Shown here: positions 1-10,912 of the stretch, piece by piece | How the letters are laid out: each line of letters opens with the position of its first letter | How positions within the stretch are numbered: position 1 is the first letter of the stretch | DNA from: Saururus chinensis | Lineage: Eukaryota; Streptophyta; Magnoliopsida; Piperales; Saururaceae | DNA length: 64,000 bases | Assembly (NCBI GenBank): GCA_035235625.1 | Contig: CP141142.1 | Coordinates: 41,643,644-41,707,643, forward strand | Direction of reading: 5' to 3' | Made by a program: the position numbers and the translations under genes | The notes under the pieces: generated by a model | What the model was told of the DNA's origin: nothing | The model's input: only the letters and a program-made list of their open reading frames with translations | Databases searched by the model: none

Positions 1-1417
1 CTAAGGTTGGGAACGAAAGTTATGAATTCAAGAAGTGTGTTCTACTGGCAGGACCCTATTTTATAGTGTGGGTAAACTAGCTCATAAGTAGCTTAGTCTC
101 GTAGGGCTCATCAATACGAGCTCAACGGTACCAAGAATGCGCGAAACCAAGTCCTGGGTAGGAAGTTACACTTATTTCAAGATTAAGGTGTATATATTTA
201 TGTATATATATCGGCTAGGTACTCTGTGGCTCAGTGCGCGATGCATGCCACCAATCTTGGCGTTGCCAACAAAAATGTCACCAATTCCACTAGCATGCCA
301 CCGCCTTCGACCAATGTAAATTCTTCCCCCCAGTTAATTTTTTTCGCACAACTCACTTCTTTCTCCTTTCACTGTTTTCACTGCCTCTAACCCATTTAAA
401 GTCTAATTTACTTGATCTAAGACTCATTTCCTACTAAATAGAGGGTGCTCTACACACTGGATGGGTCATTTCTCAAGGTGACCTTTCTAATGTAAAAAAA
501 ACCCTACCCCTCTCCTAATCCTCCTCTTTCTTCTTTTTACTATTTTTGGACCATCTTAAACCCTTTTTTGTCCGTTCAAAAGCTGTACCCCACAAAATCA
601 AAGGCGTTCTACACGTTGGGAAGGTTATTTTGCCGAGTTGACCACTCAAATACTAATATCTTAAGGAGGGATTTTCTTTATATTCTATGAAGGGATTTTT
701 TCTTATACTCTTCACGTGTTAGAGGTTGGTAGTTTTAAATTCTAATTGTATGCCGAGATTTTGACTCACCGAAGTGTTATTAAAGATCTTCTTCTTATAT
801 TTCAGAAAGAAACTCTGTCTTTAAAAGTATCTCCTCTTTTTAAAAGATTTCTTCAAGTTTTGGGTAACTGTACCCTTTGGATAGTTCTTGGCTTCTCAAA
901 ACTACGAATTATGATAATGATTTGGATACCGTGACATTTGGCTCTAGCGTGCACAGGAATTAGGATATCATGAGAGATTCTCTTTTCTTCTATCTCCCGT
1001 TGCCCCATGAGCATGAGTGTAAGTCGTCTGGTATCGCGACATTCTTTGACCGTGTTTTCATACTTTTATTATTTTCTGAATGATTTTAAAGGAAAGATGA
1101 CATGATTTTTACTCCCATGAAGGATATTTTTAAAACTTACCCACCCTCATATTCTACAAGTGTGTCCCTCGAATCTGAAGGAGCCAACGAAGAGCTTTCT
1201 TAAATTTTAGTTTATGTACTTTTTTTGTAATTTATGTAATAATTGTAGTGACTGATGTACAAAGGCATGTTATGCCCAATTTTGAAAATCCTTGTATAAT
1301 ATGAAGTATGTTGTAATTACTCTTTTGGTACACGGTGATCCTTGACATTAAAAATTAAATTTTGTTACTTTTTCAAAAATTATTTTCTTTTATTTCAAAA
1401 ATTCAAGGGGTGTTACA
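1..1417 (+). mobile_element. 3' part of an LTR, plus orientation, cut by window edge
   Basis: This AT-rich stretch has no gene. It ends at 1417 in GGGGTGTTACA, the usual 3' end of many plant Ty3/gypsy LTRs read on the plus strand. No primer-binding site follows, so a solo LTR is more likely than a full element. The left end and its target duplication lie outside the window. The call rests mainly on the terminal sequence and on resemblance to the other long LTRs here, which lie in the opposite orientation. Confidence 0.5.
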
Positions 1418-2645
1418 CCGGTGGAAGTGAACTCCACTATTGTCGAAGAAGAACACGGTCATTGGTGGAGCAAAGGCGGGGTTGAGCGAAGGCAGAGTTG
1501 AAGTCAGGTGGGGGCATAAATGGGCATCAGGCGTAGGTGGAGATGGCCATTGGGTGGGGTGAATAGGAGCACAAAATTTTCCCACTTGGAGTTGTCTGGG
1601 AGGAGATGGGCTTTGGGGCCTGGTTGATGGTGGGTTAGGGGTTTTAATTGGCACCCTCGGATGATGATCATAGAACTATTCGTAACTCACCCTGATAAAA
1701 CTAATATTAGGGTGAACTAACCTAACCTGCTCCCATATGTGTATGTGTGTGAAAAATTAACACAAGGTCAACCTCATGCAAGTTTCCTTGAGGTCAATTT
1801 TCTAGATGTGGACCTTTTTAATATTTGTAGAGAACAAGACGAAGGAAAATTAAAAGAGCACCATAAAAAATAGGAGTCGACAAAATTTGGTTTCCATTTG
1901 GATATGTGAGCCCCCTTTATAACACTATTCAAATTTTCTTTTAAATCAACTGTTGAGATTAAATTTTTTTAATTTGGATTCATGGAGGTCATTAAAAAAA
2001 GTGGGACCAATTGGGAATTAAAGATCAACTCTCATGATGTGGGTTAACTAGATTTGGTATCATTCCAATATGTAAGACTCATTTATTTAAGCTCATCAAT
2101 TTTGAGATATTGATTTACAGTTGAAAATTTGATTCGCCTTTATGAGTGGGTCCTACTTATCAAAATTAACAAAAAATTCACACATACGCACATTGCACAT
2201 GGAAAACAACCATTTTTCTTTAAAATATGATGAAAAGTCCACATGAAATATTAAAAATTACATAAATAGTCTCTTCCTAATCCAACAATATTAAACATTA
2301 TTAACTATTACTCAGGCCCTGCAAAAGATCGCCGACCACCAATTGCATGGGAGAGAGAAAGCATAATTAATACAATAGAAAATTTAAATGAAGTTTCTAT
2401 AGAAGAACATACACTAACTGTCTCTATGACCACAACCTTGTCAGCCACCAAATAAAATGGGATTAGATAATTGGGACATGGAAATAACACCTGACTATGA
2501 TTCGTCTTCCCCAGAGGTGGATGAGGATCGCACGGGTTTACTCATCTGCCAATTGGGTTTGACAAAATCATGATCGGGTGCAATTTCAATGGCTGGTGCA
2601 CTTTTTATTCGGTGGGCTGACCATGTTGTGCTCATGGAGACAGAT
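1418..2645. other. Intergenic, no gene seen; holds one dispersed repeat copy
   Basis: No coding signal is seen on either strand. The first 250 bases are GC-richer than the rest. The stretch 1806-2175 matches a sequence in TPST intron 3 and is listed separately. The final bases, 2641-2645 (CAGAT), are the left target duplication of the solo LTR that follows. Confidence 0.5.
1806..2175. repeat. Dispersed repeat, copy 1 (partner at 38993-39345)
   Basis: This region aligns along most of its length with 38993-39345 in the same orientation. Shared blocks include TTTAAATCAA(C/T)TGTTGAGA, a region around TTTGG(T/C)ATCATT, and a block ending in GTGGTCCCACTCATCAAAA or a close relative. The copies are clearly diverged. 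The class of element is not recognised: no terminal inverted repeats or coding sequence were seen. Confidence 0.55.
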
Positions 2646-3285
2646 TGTCACGCCCCGGCGATGCCCGACCCGAGCCGAACCCGGTCCAGGGGCCGGTCAA
2701 GCGCGCGGGGGCGACAAATTGAAAATTGAGAAATGATCTAGCGGAAGACTTAACCCTAACCACGAGCGATTAACAGCGACACGGAGTGCGCACAATCCTT
2801 TGAGCAAGAGTAAATAAAAAGGGAGAAAATGTGTTGCTTATCACAAAGTAAACAACAATCTCAAACCCACAAACTTAGTTAAGTAAAGCCCACACCGGCT
2901 CAAAATAAGTCATAAGCATCACAACTGCATAATATGACATAAATCCAAACAAGAACCCTACACAAAGGTGCGAACATAAAGCATGAAATAAACGATGATA
3001 AGTCACGCAACGATCTCCATCATCACACCCAAGCTACCTCTGACCTTTCCTCATAGAGGCAATCCTGTCCGTCTGCGTGTTGCACCACGCAGCCCCAAAT
3101 CAAAACACAAAAGAGGGGTGAGTTTTAACACTCAGCAATAGTTTTAAATATCACTGTCAACGTAGAAAATACGATAACTTAGAAATGAGATCATTTCAGA
3201 TCAAAGATTTACATGGTGCATCACTTTCTGATAACACATTCATATCACTTAACACTGCATCATAATGCATAATTCAACCTGCATT

Positions 3286-3508
3286 GATGTATCTCTAGCA
3301 TACATATTCCCACATGCATTCACATCATAACCAATCCCGCATGGATGTATCTCTAACATACATATTCCACATACATAACATCAAAATCAACATGCATGGA
3401 TGTATCTCTAACATACATATTCCACATGCATAACATCAAAATCAACATGCATGGATGTATCTCTAGCATGCGTATTCCACATGCATAGTATCAAATCAAC
3501 CTCCATCA
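3286..3508. repeat. 55-base minisatellite inside the LTR, about four units
   Basis: The motif GATGTATCTCTA(A/G)CATAC recurs at 3286, 3344, 3399 and 3454, giving spacings of 58, 55 and 55 bases. Units share ATTCCACATGCATAACATC. The second copy of this LTR carries a different, 57-base minisatellite at the matching place (56411-56830). Confidence 0.85.
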
Positions 3509-5530
3509 AGGAGTAACCACACAACAATGTCACACAGACGGGAGCATAGACAAGGCCACGAAGGCGTGTCACGGTTCAAAATTCTACACAAGAATTAAAG
3601 AAAGATCGGGGTTGTCAATCCCTAATACTGCTCACCCTGGACAATCCTGGCCAAGGATGTCCCATTCTCACACAGAGAATCTAGAGCAGGGGTGTTCGCC
3701 CAGGGACATCTCCTGCAGAGGGAAGAGCCCGAGTTCTCACACAGAGAACCCTAGAATACGTGGTAGCGGGGTGCACACGGCATACCACACTGGATTCTCA
3801 GGGTCCAAATGACACACATAATAATATTCTCACATATCCGCAAGACAAGTACACAACTCGTCCCCACATCATTCCATTAAACAAGACTCAACCCAGGGAG
3901 TGCACTCATTCCACACAGGAACTTCAAATCATTCTACACAGGAACTTCAAATCAAAATATGTCCTTTCGGACCAATCAACTTGCGATTAATCCACGACCG
4001 ATAAACCCGGCACACAATTCCATCACATTGCATCCAATCGGTCAAATTCGATTAATCATGATGAAGCCTCAATTGGAAATCCATTTTCATGATGCGTCCA
4101 GCATGGTACATGCGTGGGCAAAGCATACATGAATCCTAATCATGATAAGTGCTCTCACCAGCCCCTAATGCATCATTCATAATCACGATATTAAGCTTCA
4201 ACATCATCATTTAACCCCCACATGTGTGTGTGTGTGTGTAACTAGTAGAAGCCTTTCACATAATGCATATTAACATGCTTGAAAATCAACTCACTACCAC
4301 ACTACACATGTGAATTTCTACCTAAACATGAATTCCAGCGGAAATCATAGTAAAAGAATCGTTGAAATCATAGTTAAATGCAAAACTCAACCACAAAGGC
4401 TAAACATCTATAACATCACTCATTTCATCATTGAGTCATGGCAATCACCAACATTCACACACCATTAATCACAATTTATCATGACAAATCAGTCCAACAA
4501 TGATTGTAGTCCTACTGAAAATATATGCTTATCCAAAGGGAACCAACCGTTCATAATTTCAAGATAACGATTCCAACATCATGCCACAAAACATAAGTCA
4601 TCCCACCATCTCTAAGCATATGTCTTAACTCTATAAACTCAATAGCATGCATTTCCAGTAGCCTAACATAGCTTAAAACACTCCACATTCATATAAAATT
4701 GGCATGTTAAAGTGGAATCATCAAAATAGGCATCATACACACAACATACAGTTTTCTGTGTAGCCGATCGATCGCCCTTCAGGCCGTTCGATCGGTTACA
4801 CGCAAAAATTTAAAATTTTCAGTTCAGCCAATCGATCGCCCTGCAAGGCCGATCGATCACCAACACGGCAAAACAGTCATCTTCTTCTTTTCACAAATCC
4901 AAACCGAAACACCATATAATACACTTCAAATCTACATCTAACACCCTAAACATCATCAAAAGTCCTCCTTGACTTCCAGAATATCAAACCAAACCATAAT
5001 AATGCAAAACCCTAAGAAATCGGGATTAAATAATTCCATTTTCTAATCTTACCATTAACACACTAAATCAAGCAAACCATTTCGAAATAAGCCAAAAATG
5101 AAGAGTTTTACCATGGATAAACAAAGATTTTGAAGACCCATTACCTCAGCACTTGATTAAGCTCGGATTGAAGAGTCACCCTTCTTGAAATCCTTAAAAA
5201 CACAATGAGTTTGAATTAAACTCTAATGGAAATCGATTTACTTAAGAAATCCCTAATTAAACCTTAGATCTAGGGCTTGTTGGTAGTAAAATTCGAATTT
5301 TGAATATTAGGGTTTGTAGTAAAACACAAATCAGTAGCTTTTGATGGTCAAAAACGAATTGAATCAAAGGGAAAATGGTAGATTTGGAAGAAATTAAGAG
5401 AAAAGTCATGGATTAGTGCTTAATTAGAGCAAGCTTACCTTAATCGGCTTCTAATTCGGGCCTAAGTGGGGATTAGGCCAGCCCTCCTTCCTTAGCCTAT
5501 TCCCAAAAATGGAAATGGCTCAGGTTTGCC

Positions 5531-5540
5531 CTTTTATAGT
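5531..5540 (-). promoter_or_regulatory. Probable TATA box of the LTR promoter
   Basis: On the minus strand this reads ACTATAAAAG, followed by GGCAAACC. It lies about 420 bases from the minus-strand start of the LTR (5961), a normal U3 length. The other copies have similar A/T-rich TATA-like sequences in the equivalent place, so the LTR is oriented on the minus strand. Confidence 0.5.
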
Positions 5541-5961
5541 AAGGGTTGGGGTAGGCATAGGTATGTTTTGGGGTGTAAATATGAAAAGTAAGCTAAAAGT
5601 GGGTATTTTGCAAATTTAAGCACAATTTAAGCCTAATAAAATTCTGAAAATTTTTGTGGGACCTTAAATATATGTCTAGGTTTATTTGACACAAAAATAA
5701 AATTTTCAACGGTGGGGCCCACAGGGGTCCCGCCAAAACCCTAATTTTTGGGAAAATTGTGAAAATTCTGAAAAATCTCAAAAATTCACATTTGGTTTAA
5801 AATCACTTAAAACCACTAATATTGAAGCTAATTTTTGTTAAAACTATCACAAACACTATTTACTTATGAAATCACCGAATAAGATTAGAAAACGCGTAAA
5901 TGTCACGATAACCTATAATTAAAGAAAAACCAAAACCGGTTCAAAGATGAGGGTCCTAACA

Positions 5962-6946
5962 CGGATGGTGTTCAATCCGTCCTGAGCATTATCCCGACAG
6001 TCTCACCGAATCACGTCTTGATCTAACCGGAGGTCCAGATTTATAATGGCCAATTCGAGTGGAGTCCAATGTTGAAAATTGGAAACATATGCGTGTATAA
6101 TGCACTTGAATTGGAAACGAATGTGTGTTTAATGCCAACGAAATGGATTCTCTTCAGAAATTGATCCTTAATCTAATATTATTATCATGTTATCAATATT
6201 ATGACATTAAGGATATCGTGTAATTGGTGACACATAATGCAAAAAAAATATTTTATTCATTGAATTTGTGGTAGCCGATCGTGTAATCAACTACACAACT
6301 CTACTTCAATTGTGTAACTACTAACACGACTTATGTATGTTTCTTGTTTGTATGATTCACATTGTGTAAGTAGCACATCGCATTTATGTAAGTCATGTTA
6401 CTAATAACACGAAGGTTTGTTAAGTCATATGTTGGATGATAGGTCATGTAAGGAACAACATGTCAATCATTATGTCGTGTTATCGTTCAACCGACCGTTG
6501 TTGACATCGTGTTAGTAAGCACATGATCAACTAGTTAGTTGTGTATCCGATTAGACAACCTATGTTTATGTCATGTCATGATATTATGATGATTGTGTCA
6601 TCAAAACCAAGACTATTAGTTTATCATATCACGGATAATGCGAGAAAGATGATTTTATAAAAAAATAAAATCTAGAAGGCACCATTGTAAGGGGAATATG
6701 TTCAAACTTTTATTAAATTTTTTTACATAAGAGGAGTACATTACTTTGTTACTATTCTTTACCGAAAAATTAAGAAATATAGAATATTATGTTGGCCATG
6801 AAATATAGAAAAAACTTTACTTTTAGATGATAATTTTTTAATTCTAACAAATAAAGGTAACGGTTCTTTCGGCGGCCGTTAAAGCTGAAAGGGGCATTTG
6901 TAAATAGGTGGAAACTTAAAGATTAATTTGTAAATTTCTCAAAAAA
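5962..6946. other. Intergenic; cluster of short imperfect palindromes at 6265-6600
   Basis: No gene is seen. From about 6265 to 6600 the sequence repeatedly places GTGT(A/T)A a few bases before a reversed copy, for example CGTGTAATCAACTACAC, TGTGTAACTACTAACACG and CATGTTACTAATAACACG. Such arrays occur in the subterminal regions of CACTA-type DNA transposons, but no CACTA terminus was found here. The rest is AT-rich and featureless. Confidence 0.4.
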
Positions 6947-7286
6947 TGGGTAGGCCTGGAAAAAGTATGCGTACGGGTTGGGCCCGGCTGGCCCAAACAA
7001 ATAATAAAAATATTTGTGTGAATAAGGCCGATCGATCACGGACTTATTCTCCCCCAACAAAGGCCCATAAGGCCTTGTCGACTTATGATTATGCCTGTGG
7101 GCTTCATTTTGGGCCTCAGTAGGGCCCGAGGCCTGACTTAACGGTTTTTGGCTGGGCCCAGTTAACTAGGGCGGTGGGCCTCAATTTGGGGCCCGGCAAC
7201 GGACCGATCTTCGTATGGGCCTGGGCCCGGCCATGAACAAACCGGGCTCATGCCTAGCCCGTTAATAGTGGGCCAGGCCACCCCTA
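6947..7286. mobile_element. Probable hAT-like MITE upstream of the PPR gene
   Basis: The left end reads GGGTAGGCCTGG. The right end, reversed, reads TTAGGGGTGGCCTGGCCC. The interior is full of GGGCCCGG and GGCCCGGC motifs, common in plant hAT MITEs whose ends read TAGGGGTGGC. No convincing 8-base target duplication was found, so the exact edges are approximate. It ends about 480 bases before the PPR start codon and may supply promoter or leader sequence. Confidence 0.45.
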
Positions 7287-7765
7287 AACTCGCCTCGCTT
7301 CTCCGCTTCCTTCGTGCTCCCTGTGTTCTAATTCAAGTACGTTGTAACGTTGATGGCTTCCGGCAGGGATTTCTGACCCTCCGTCCCCCAGAACTCATCT
7401 TCTTTCTTCGCTCCGCTGCTCTTCCTCCGTGTACTTCTGTACTCAATTTTCTTCCCTGAGCTACCGGTAGGATTGAAGAGGTTTTGTGAGGGTTGGTGAT
7501 GCCAACTGGAGAGGGATCCTTTTGGTCTTCTTGTTGACTACGTTTGAGCCCTCGAAAGGTGAAAACTTTACCAGTTTCCAGATAAAAAAGAAATCAAAGT
7601 CTTCCAGATAGCAGGTACCCATCTCTCCACCTCCTTCGGTTCGCATTCACGTCCTATAATTGCATTGTGTAAGGTCTAAGAAGGGTTCATCATTGATCAA
7701 TGTATTGAGCTAAGAATTGACGCCAAACCATGGTTGTTTGAGCTGTTAACCTTGAGTAGATTGTC

Positions 7766-9217
7766 ATGATACGATCGTCTTTGGTTAACAATAGCCTTAG
7801 AAGAACGAAGTGGCACAAAAACCCTTTCACTGGCAAATGGCAACAAAACTTTCTGGAGCAACAAGCAATGGACACGCTAAAGAAGGTCGTATCGCAAAAG
7901 CAACAAAACCCCAACCAAATTCATCTAGTCTCTGCCTTCCTCAATATCTTCAATAGCTACAATTGCAATGCAAGCCCCGTCGCTTACACCTACACTGTTA
8001 ATTTTCTGTTGAAAAATTCTCTCTTTGATGAACTTCCTCCTCTCCTCCACCGCCTTGAGAAAGTTGAGAAATTTGACACTCCAGAACGGATCTTTGTTGA
8101 TCTCATTCGAGGTTATGGAGGTGCGAACATGTTTGACAAAGCTGTCGAGACTTTCTTCAAAATCCCAAGATTCAGGTGCAGTCCTACTGTGCTCTCTCTA
8201 AATGTCTTGTTGTCTACGTTATGTAAGAGAAAAGAGGGATTGCCTTGGGTTTGCAGTGCTTTGATAAGGACTCTAGAGATGAATATCCGGCTTGAGTGTT
8301 CAAGCTTTTCGATACTCATAAAGACTCTCTGTAAGATGGGAAAAGTAAACCATGCCATTGAGATTATGAAGCTAGTAGAAAATCACGGTTGTACTCCCGA
8401 TGCAGATATGTATAGGATCATTCTTCTGTCACTTTGTAAACATGCAAGTTCCACTGAGGTTAAAGGCTTTTTGGAAGAAATGAGCAGGGCGGGAATTTCG
8501 CCAAGTGGACTGGAATACAGCAATGTGATTCGTATTTTTGTGAGGGAAAAGAAGGAAATGGATGCATTAAAAGTTTTGAATCAAATGAAACTGGAAGGAA
8601 TAAAACCAGATATTGTCGATTGCTCTCATGTTTTGGATGGTCTGATAAAAAGTGGTGACTTTGCGAAAGGAGATGAAGTCTTTGATGAAATATTGGTTAT
8701 GGGTATTATTCCTGATGTTTTCACATACAACATCTATATAAATGGGCTGTGCAAGCAGGGTAAATTTGAAGTAGCAAGTAAAATGCTAGGGTATATGGAA
8801 GAAGTTGGATGCAAGCCTAATGTGGTTACCTACAATATGCTCATAGCTGGATCTTGCATGGCGGGACAATTGAAAAGGGCGAAAGAATTTCTAAGGGAAA
8901 TGCACATGAAGAGCTTCAGTGGGAATCTGCATACTTACAAAATCCTAATTGATAGCTTTCTTCGTGATGGTGAGGTGATGGAAGCATATGTGGTTTTGTT
9001 GGAGATGCTGCAAAGAGACATTGTACCTAGGATGTCTACTTTGGATTATATAATATCCAGTCTGTGCAAATGTGACCTCTTTCTTGAGGCATTTTGTGTA
9101 TTTGATTCTATGGTCGCTATGGCAGTTGTTCCAAGTGAGAGTGCCTGGTACTCGCTAATATGTGCAACCATAAACTGCCATGACAATGCTGATATATTGG
9201 TCTACGTGGGAAATTAG
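7766..9217 (+). CDS. P-class pentatricopeptide repeat protein
   Basis: This single-exon gene codes for 483 residues. PPR proteins bind single-stranded RNA in mitochondria or plastids, with one repeat reading about one base, and act in processing, stability or translation of organelle transcripts. Repeats of about 35 residues run from roughly residue 75 to 460. The clearest are near residues 315-385, with the pattern PDVFTYNIYINGLCKQG then PNVVTYNMLIAGSCMAG. They are P-type; no E, DYW or SMR domain is seen. The N-terminus is basic and Ser-rich with KW..NPFTGKW, as in a mitochondrial presequence and resembling the Arabidopsis At2g38420 type from memory. The start is supported by an in-frame TAG three codons upstream (7757). 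No intron is needed. The exact RNA target cannot be read from the sequence. Confidence 0.9.
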   Translation: MIRSSLVNNSLRRTKWHKNPFTGKWQQNFLEQQAMDTLKKVVSQKQQNPNQIHLVSAFLNIFNSYNCNASPVAYTYTVNFLLKNSLFDELPPLLHRLEKVEKFDTPERIFVDLIRGYGGANMFDKAVETFFKIPRFRCSPTVLSLNVLLSTLCKRKEGLPWVCSALIRTLEMNIRLECSSFSILIKTLCKMGKVNHAIEIMKLVENHGCTPDADMYRIILLSLCKHASSTEVKGFLEEMSRAGISPSGLEYSNVIRIFVREKKEMDALKVLNQMKLEGIKPDIVDCSHVLDGLIKSGDFAKGDEVFDEILVMGIIPDVFTYNIYINGLCKQGKFEVASKMLGYMEEVGCKPNVVTYNMLIAGSCMAGQLKRAKEFLREMHMKSFSGNLHTYKILIDSFLRDGEVMEAYVVLLEMLQRDIVPRMSTLDYIISSLCKCDLFLEAFCVFDSMVAMAVVPSESAWYSLICATINCHDNADILVYVGN

Positions 9218-9586
9218 TGCTGTTGTGATCTCTGAATTTCTTTGAGTAAAATCATGGATATAAATCAACAAATTAAAAGGCCTCAAATGCAGGATTGCTG
9301 AAAGTTCCCATTGTGAGTTTACTATTCCTTTTTAAAGCTCCTACAACTGATTTTGTGTGTACATAATTTATAAAAGATGCACTTCTAATGCTGTGACCTC
9401 TAATTCCCCTCTCCCCCTCCTCGAAACTCCTGTTCCCTGTCCACCCCAAACCCCTTGTCCCTGCTGGCTTCACCCTATTTGGTGTTACTGAAACCGCTGC
9501 CTGGGCGTCGCCCACCTTTAGTCCACTGAGGGCCCGCTCTCTGCTGTTCTCCATTCAATTCTTCATTCTCATAAAATCAACTGCAG

Positions 9587-10912
9587 GTGTGCTGTCTCTG
9601 TTGGATGAGGAGTCTACTTTTCCAAATGGTACAGATTTAACATTTCCCAACAACCGAAAACAACATCTGAATTCCAATCCTTACTTCTTAGGAGAAAGAG
9701 GCAAAGCATTTAGTGTCTGTCATTTGCTGGAGAGTTTTCTCAGCAAAATAAAAAACCGGACTTGTGTTTCAAGTTCTTCATATGATTTTAGCGATTGTTG
9801 ACAACTATGTATGTACCTTTTAAGCAATTATGGTACAAGCGGATTAGGGAGAACAGCGATCTTTTGCTGTTAGGCTTCGTTCACCTTCTTGCTGCTTGCA
9901 AGTCTCCTCTTCCTTCAATTTATTTGTCCACTATGCTTCATCAATCTGAGAAGCTAATAGGTCAATTGTATGAATCAAACCCTGCAGATTCCTAAAGTTA
10001 AGTGTTGCAACTAAGTTAAATGTAAATATACTTAGGCATATAATTTTTGTGCTTGTTTCTGGCATGGAAACAATGTTTTATGGTCTTATGACCTGATTGC
10101 TTAATTATTTCAATTGATGCAACGGTTGAAGAAGACAACACTGCATTTCATATGGTGTGTTAAATCAAACAATTTGCAACTTGTTTCTACGAAGAGGTAA
10201 CACTTTGATTTTCTTTTTTAAGCAGCATCCATGTGATTTCTTTGACTAAAAAACAGCATTGTATTCAGGTGATGTTAGTTTACTGACCCTACCAAGGAAA
10301 TATGAAAATGCAAAGGTGTTAATTTTTAGAGAGGTCATTTCTCTGAATTATCTAAATTGAATAGCTAATTGCTGATCAAGTTCTGGTGAGGCCATTTGTT
10401 CTATATGAGCTACAAAGAAGACTTCAAACTGAGGCCGCACTGAAAGAGAGTGACATTTTAGACCAAGGACCGCAACAGTATAAAACGCGACGAGATATTT
10501 GCAGTCTGGCTTTTCCATTATCAAAAAGGGCCTTGCTGTTGATGAGGCAGAAAGGAAGTCTGATGCATCAGAATAAGACCTGAATGTTAATTATCCTGGC
10601 AGCAAGTCAAGGGAGAGTCATGGGGTGAGGGCTGGGTCGCTGGTTATGGACCGAGAGTGTGCTGTTCTGACTGTTATAAATTGGCTTGCTTTAGAATTTG
10701 AGCACTGGAACCAGGTTTTCGGTATTGATAGCAAATTTGTGGTGGAGGTAAAATCTGGACAGACACAGGCAAAGCTTGAATCCCCGAAACGTGAGCTTCC
10801 ATCATCAAAACAAACGTTTGAAGCATGGAAGAGGGAAACGAAGGAAGTTCTTCAGAAGCTGGGCAGTGAGGATGAGCTCGCACTAGTCAAGAAAAAAATG
10901 GAGGAGAAATAG
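9587..10912 (+). pseudogene. Class VIII myosin pseudogene (partial, intron-containing)
   Basis: Class VIII myosins are plant actin motors at plasmodesmata and endosomes. Pieces appear in the correct order. After an intact-looking CTGCAG acceptor (9581-9586) comes GVLSLLDEESTFPNGTDLTF, then GERGKAFSVCH, from the late motor domain. Near 9860-9990 there is a diverged piece ending ...QLYESNPADS, followed in another frame by KLSVATK and a GTAAAT donor-like site. From about 10410 come tail pieces EAALKESDIL, LAVDEAERKSDASE and QVFGIDSKFVVEVKSGQ, then the C-terminal KLGSEDELALVKKK, with the stop at 10912. The frame is broken by shifts and in-frame stops. The actin-binding front of the motor, the IQ motifs and most of the coiled coil are missing. 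Retained splice signals argue against a retrocopy. The identification relies on remembered family sequence. Confidence 0.75.

Larger units (their letters stand above)
2646..5961 (-). mobile_element. Solo LTR, family A, Ty3/gypsy-like
   Basis: This 3.3-kb block starts TGTCACGCCCCGG and ends CCTAACA, so it has the TG...CA ends of an LTR. It is flanked by CAGAT (2641-2645) and CGGAT (5962-5966), a 5-base target duplication with one mismatch. No internal retroelement sequence is attached, so it is a solo LTR left by recombination between two LTRs. A TATA box read on the minus strand, and the minus-strand end GGGGCGTGACA typical of plant gypsy LTRs, place the element on the minus strand. A second copy lies at 55826-59245 and a fragment at 60880-61078. 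It is old, judging by divergence between the copies. Confidence 0.85.

Noticed and set aside
3286-3508. Regular direct repeats that could suggest a CRISPR-like array
   Set aside because: The units abut with no unique spacers; this is a minisatellite in a plant LTR.
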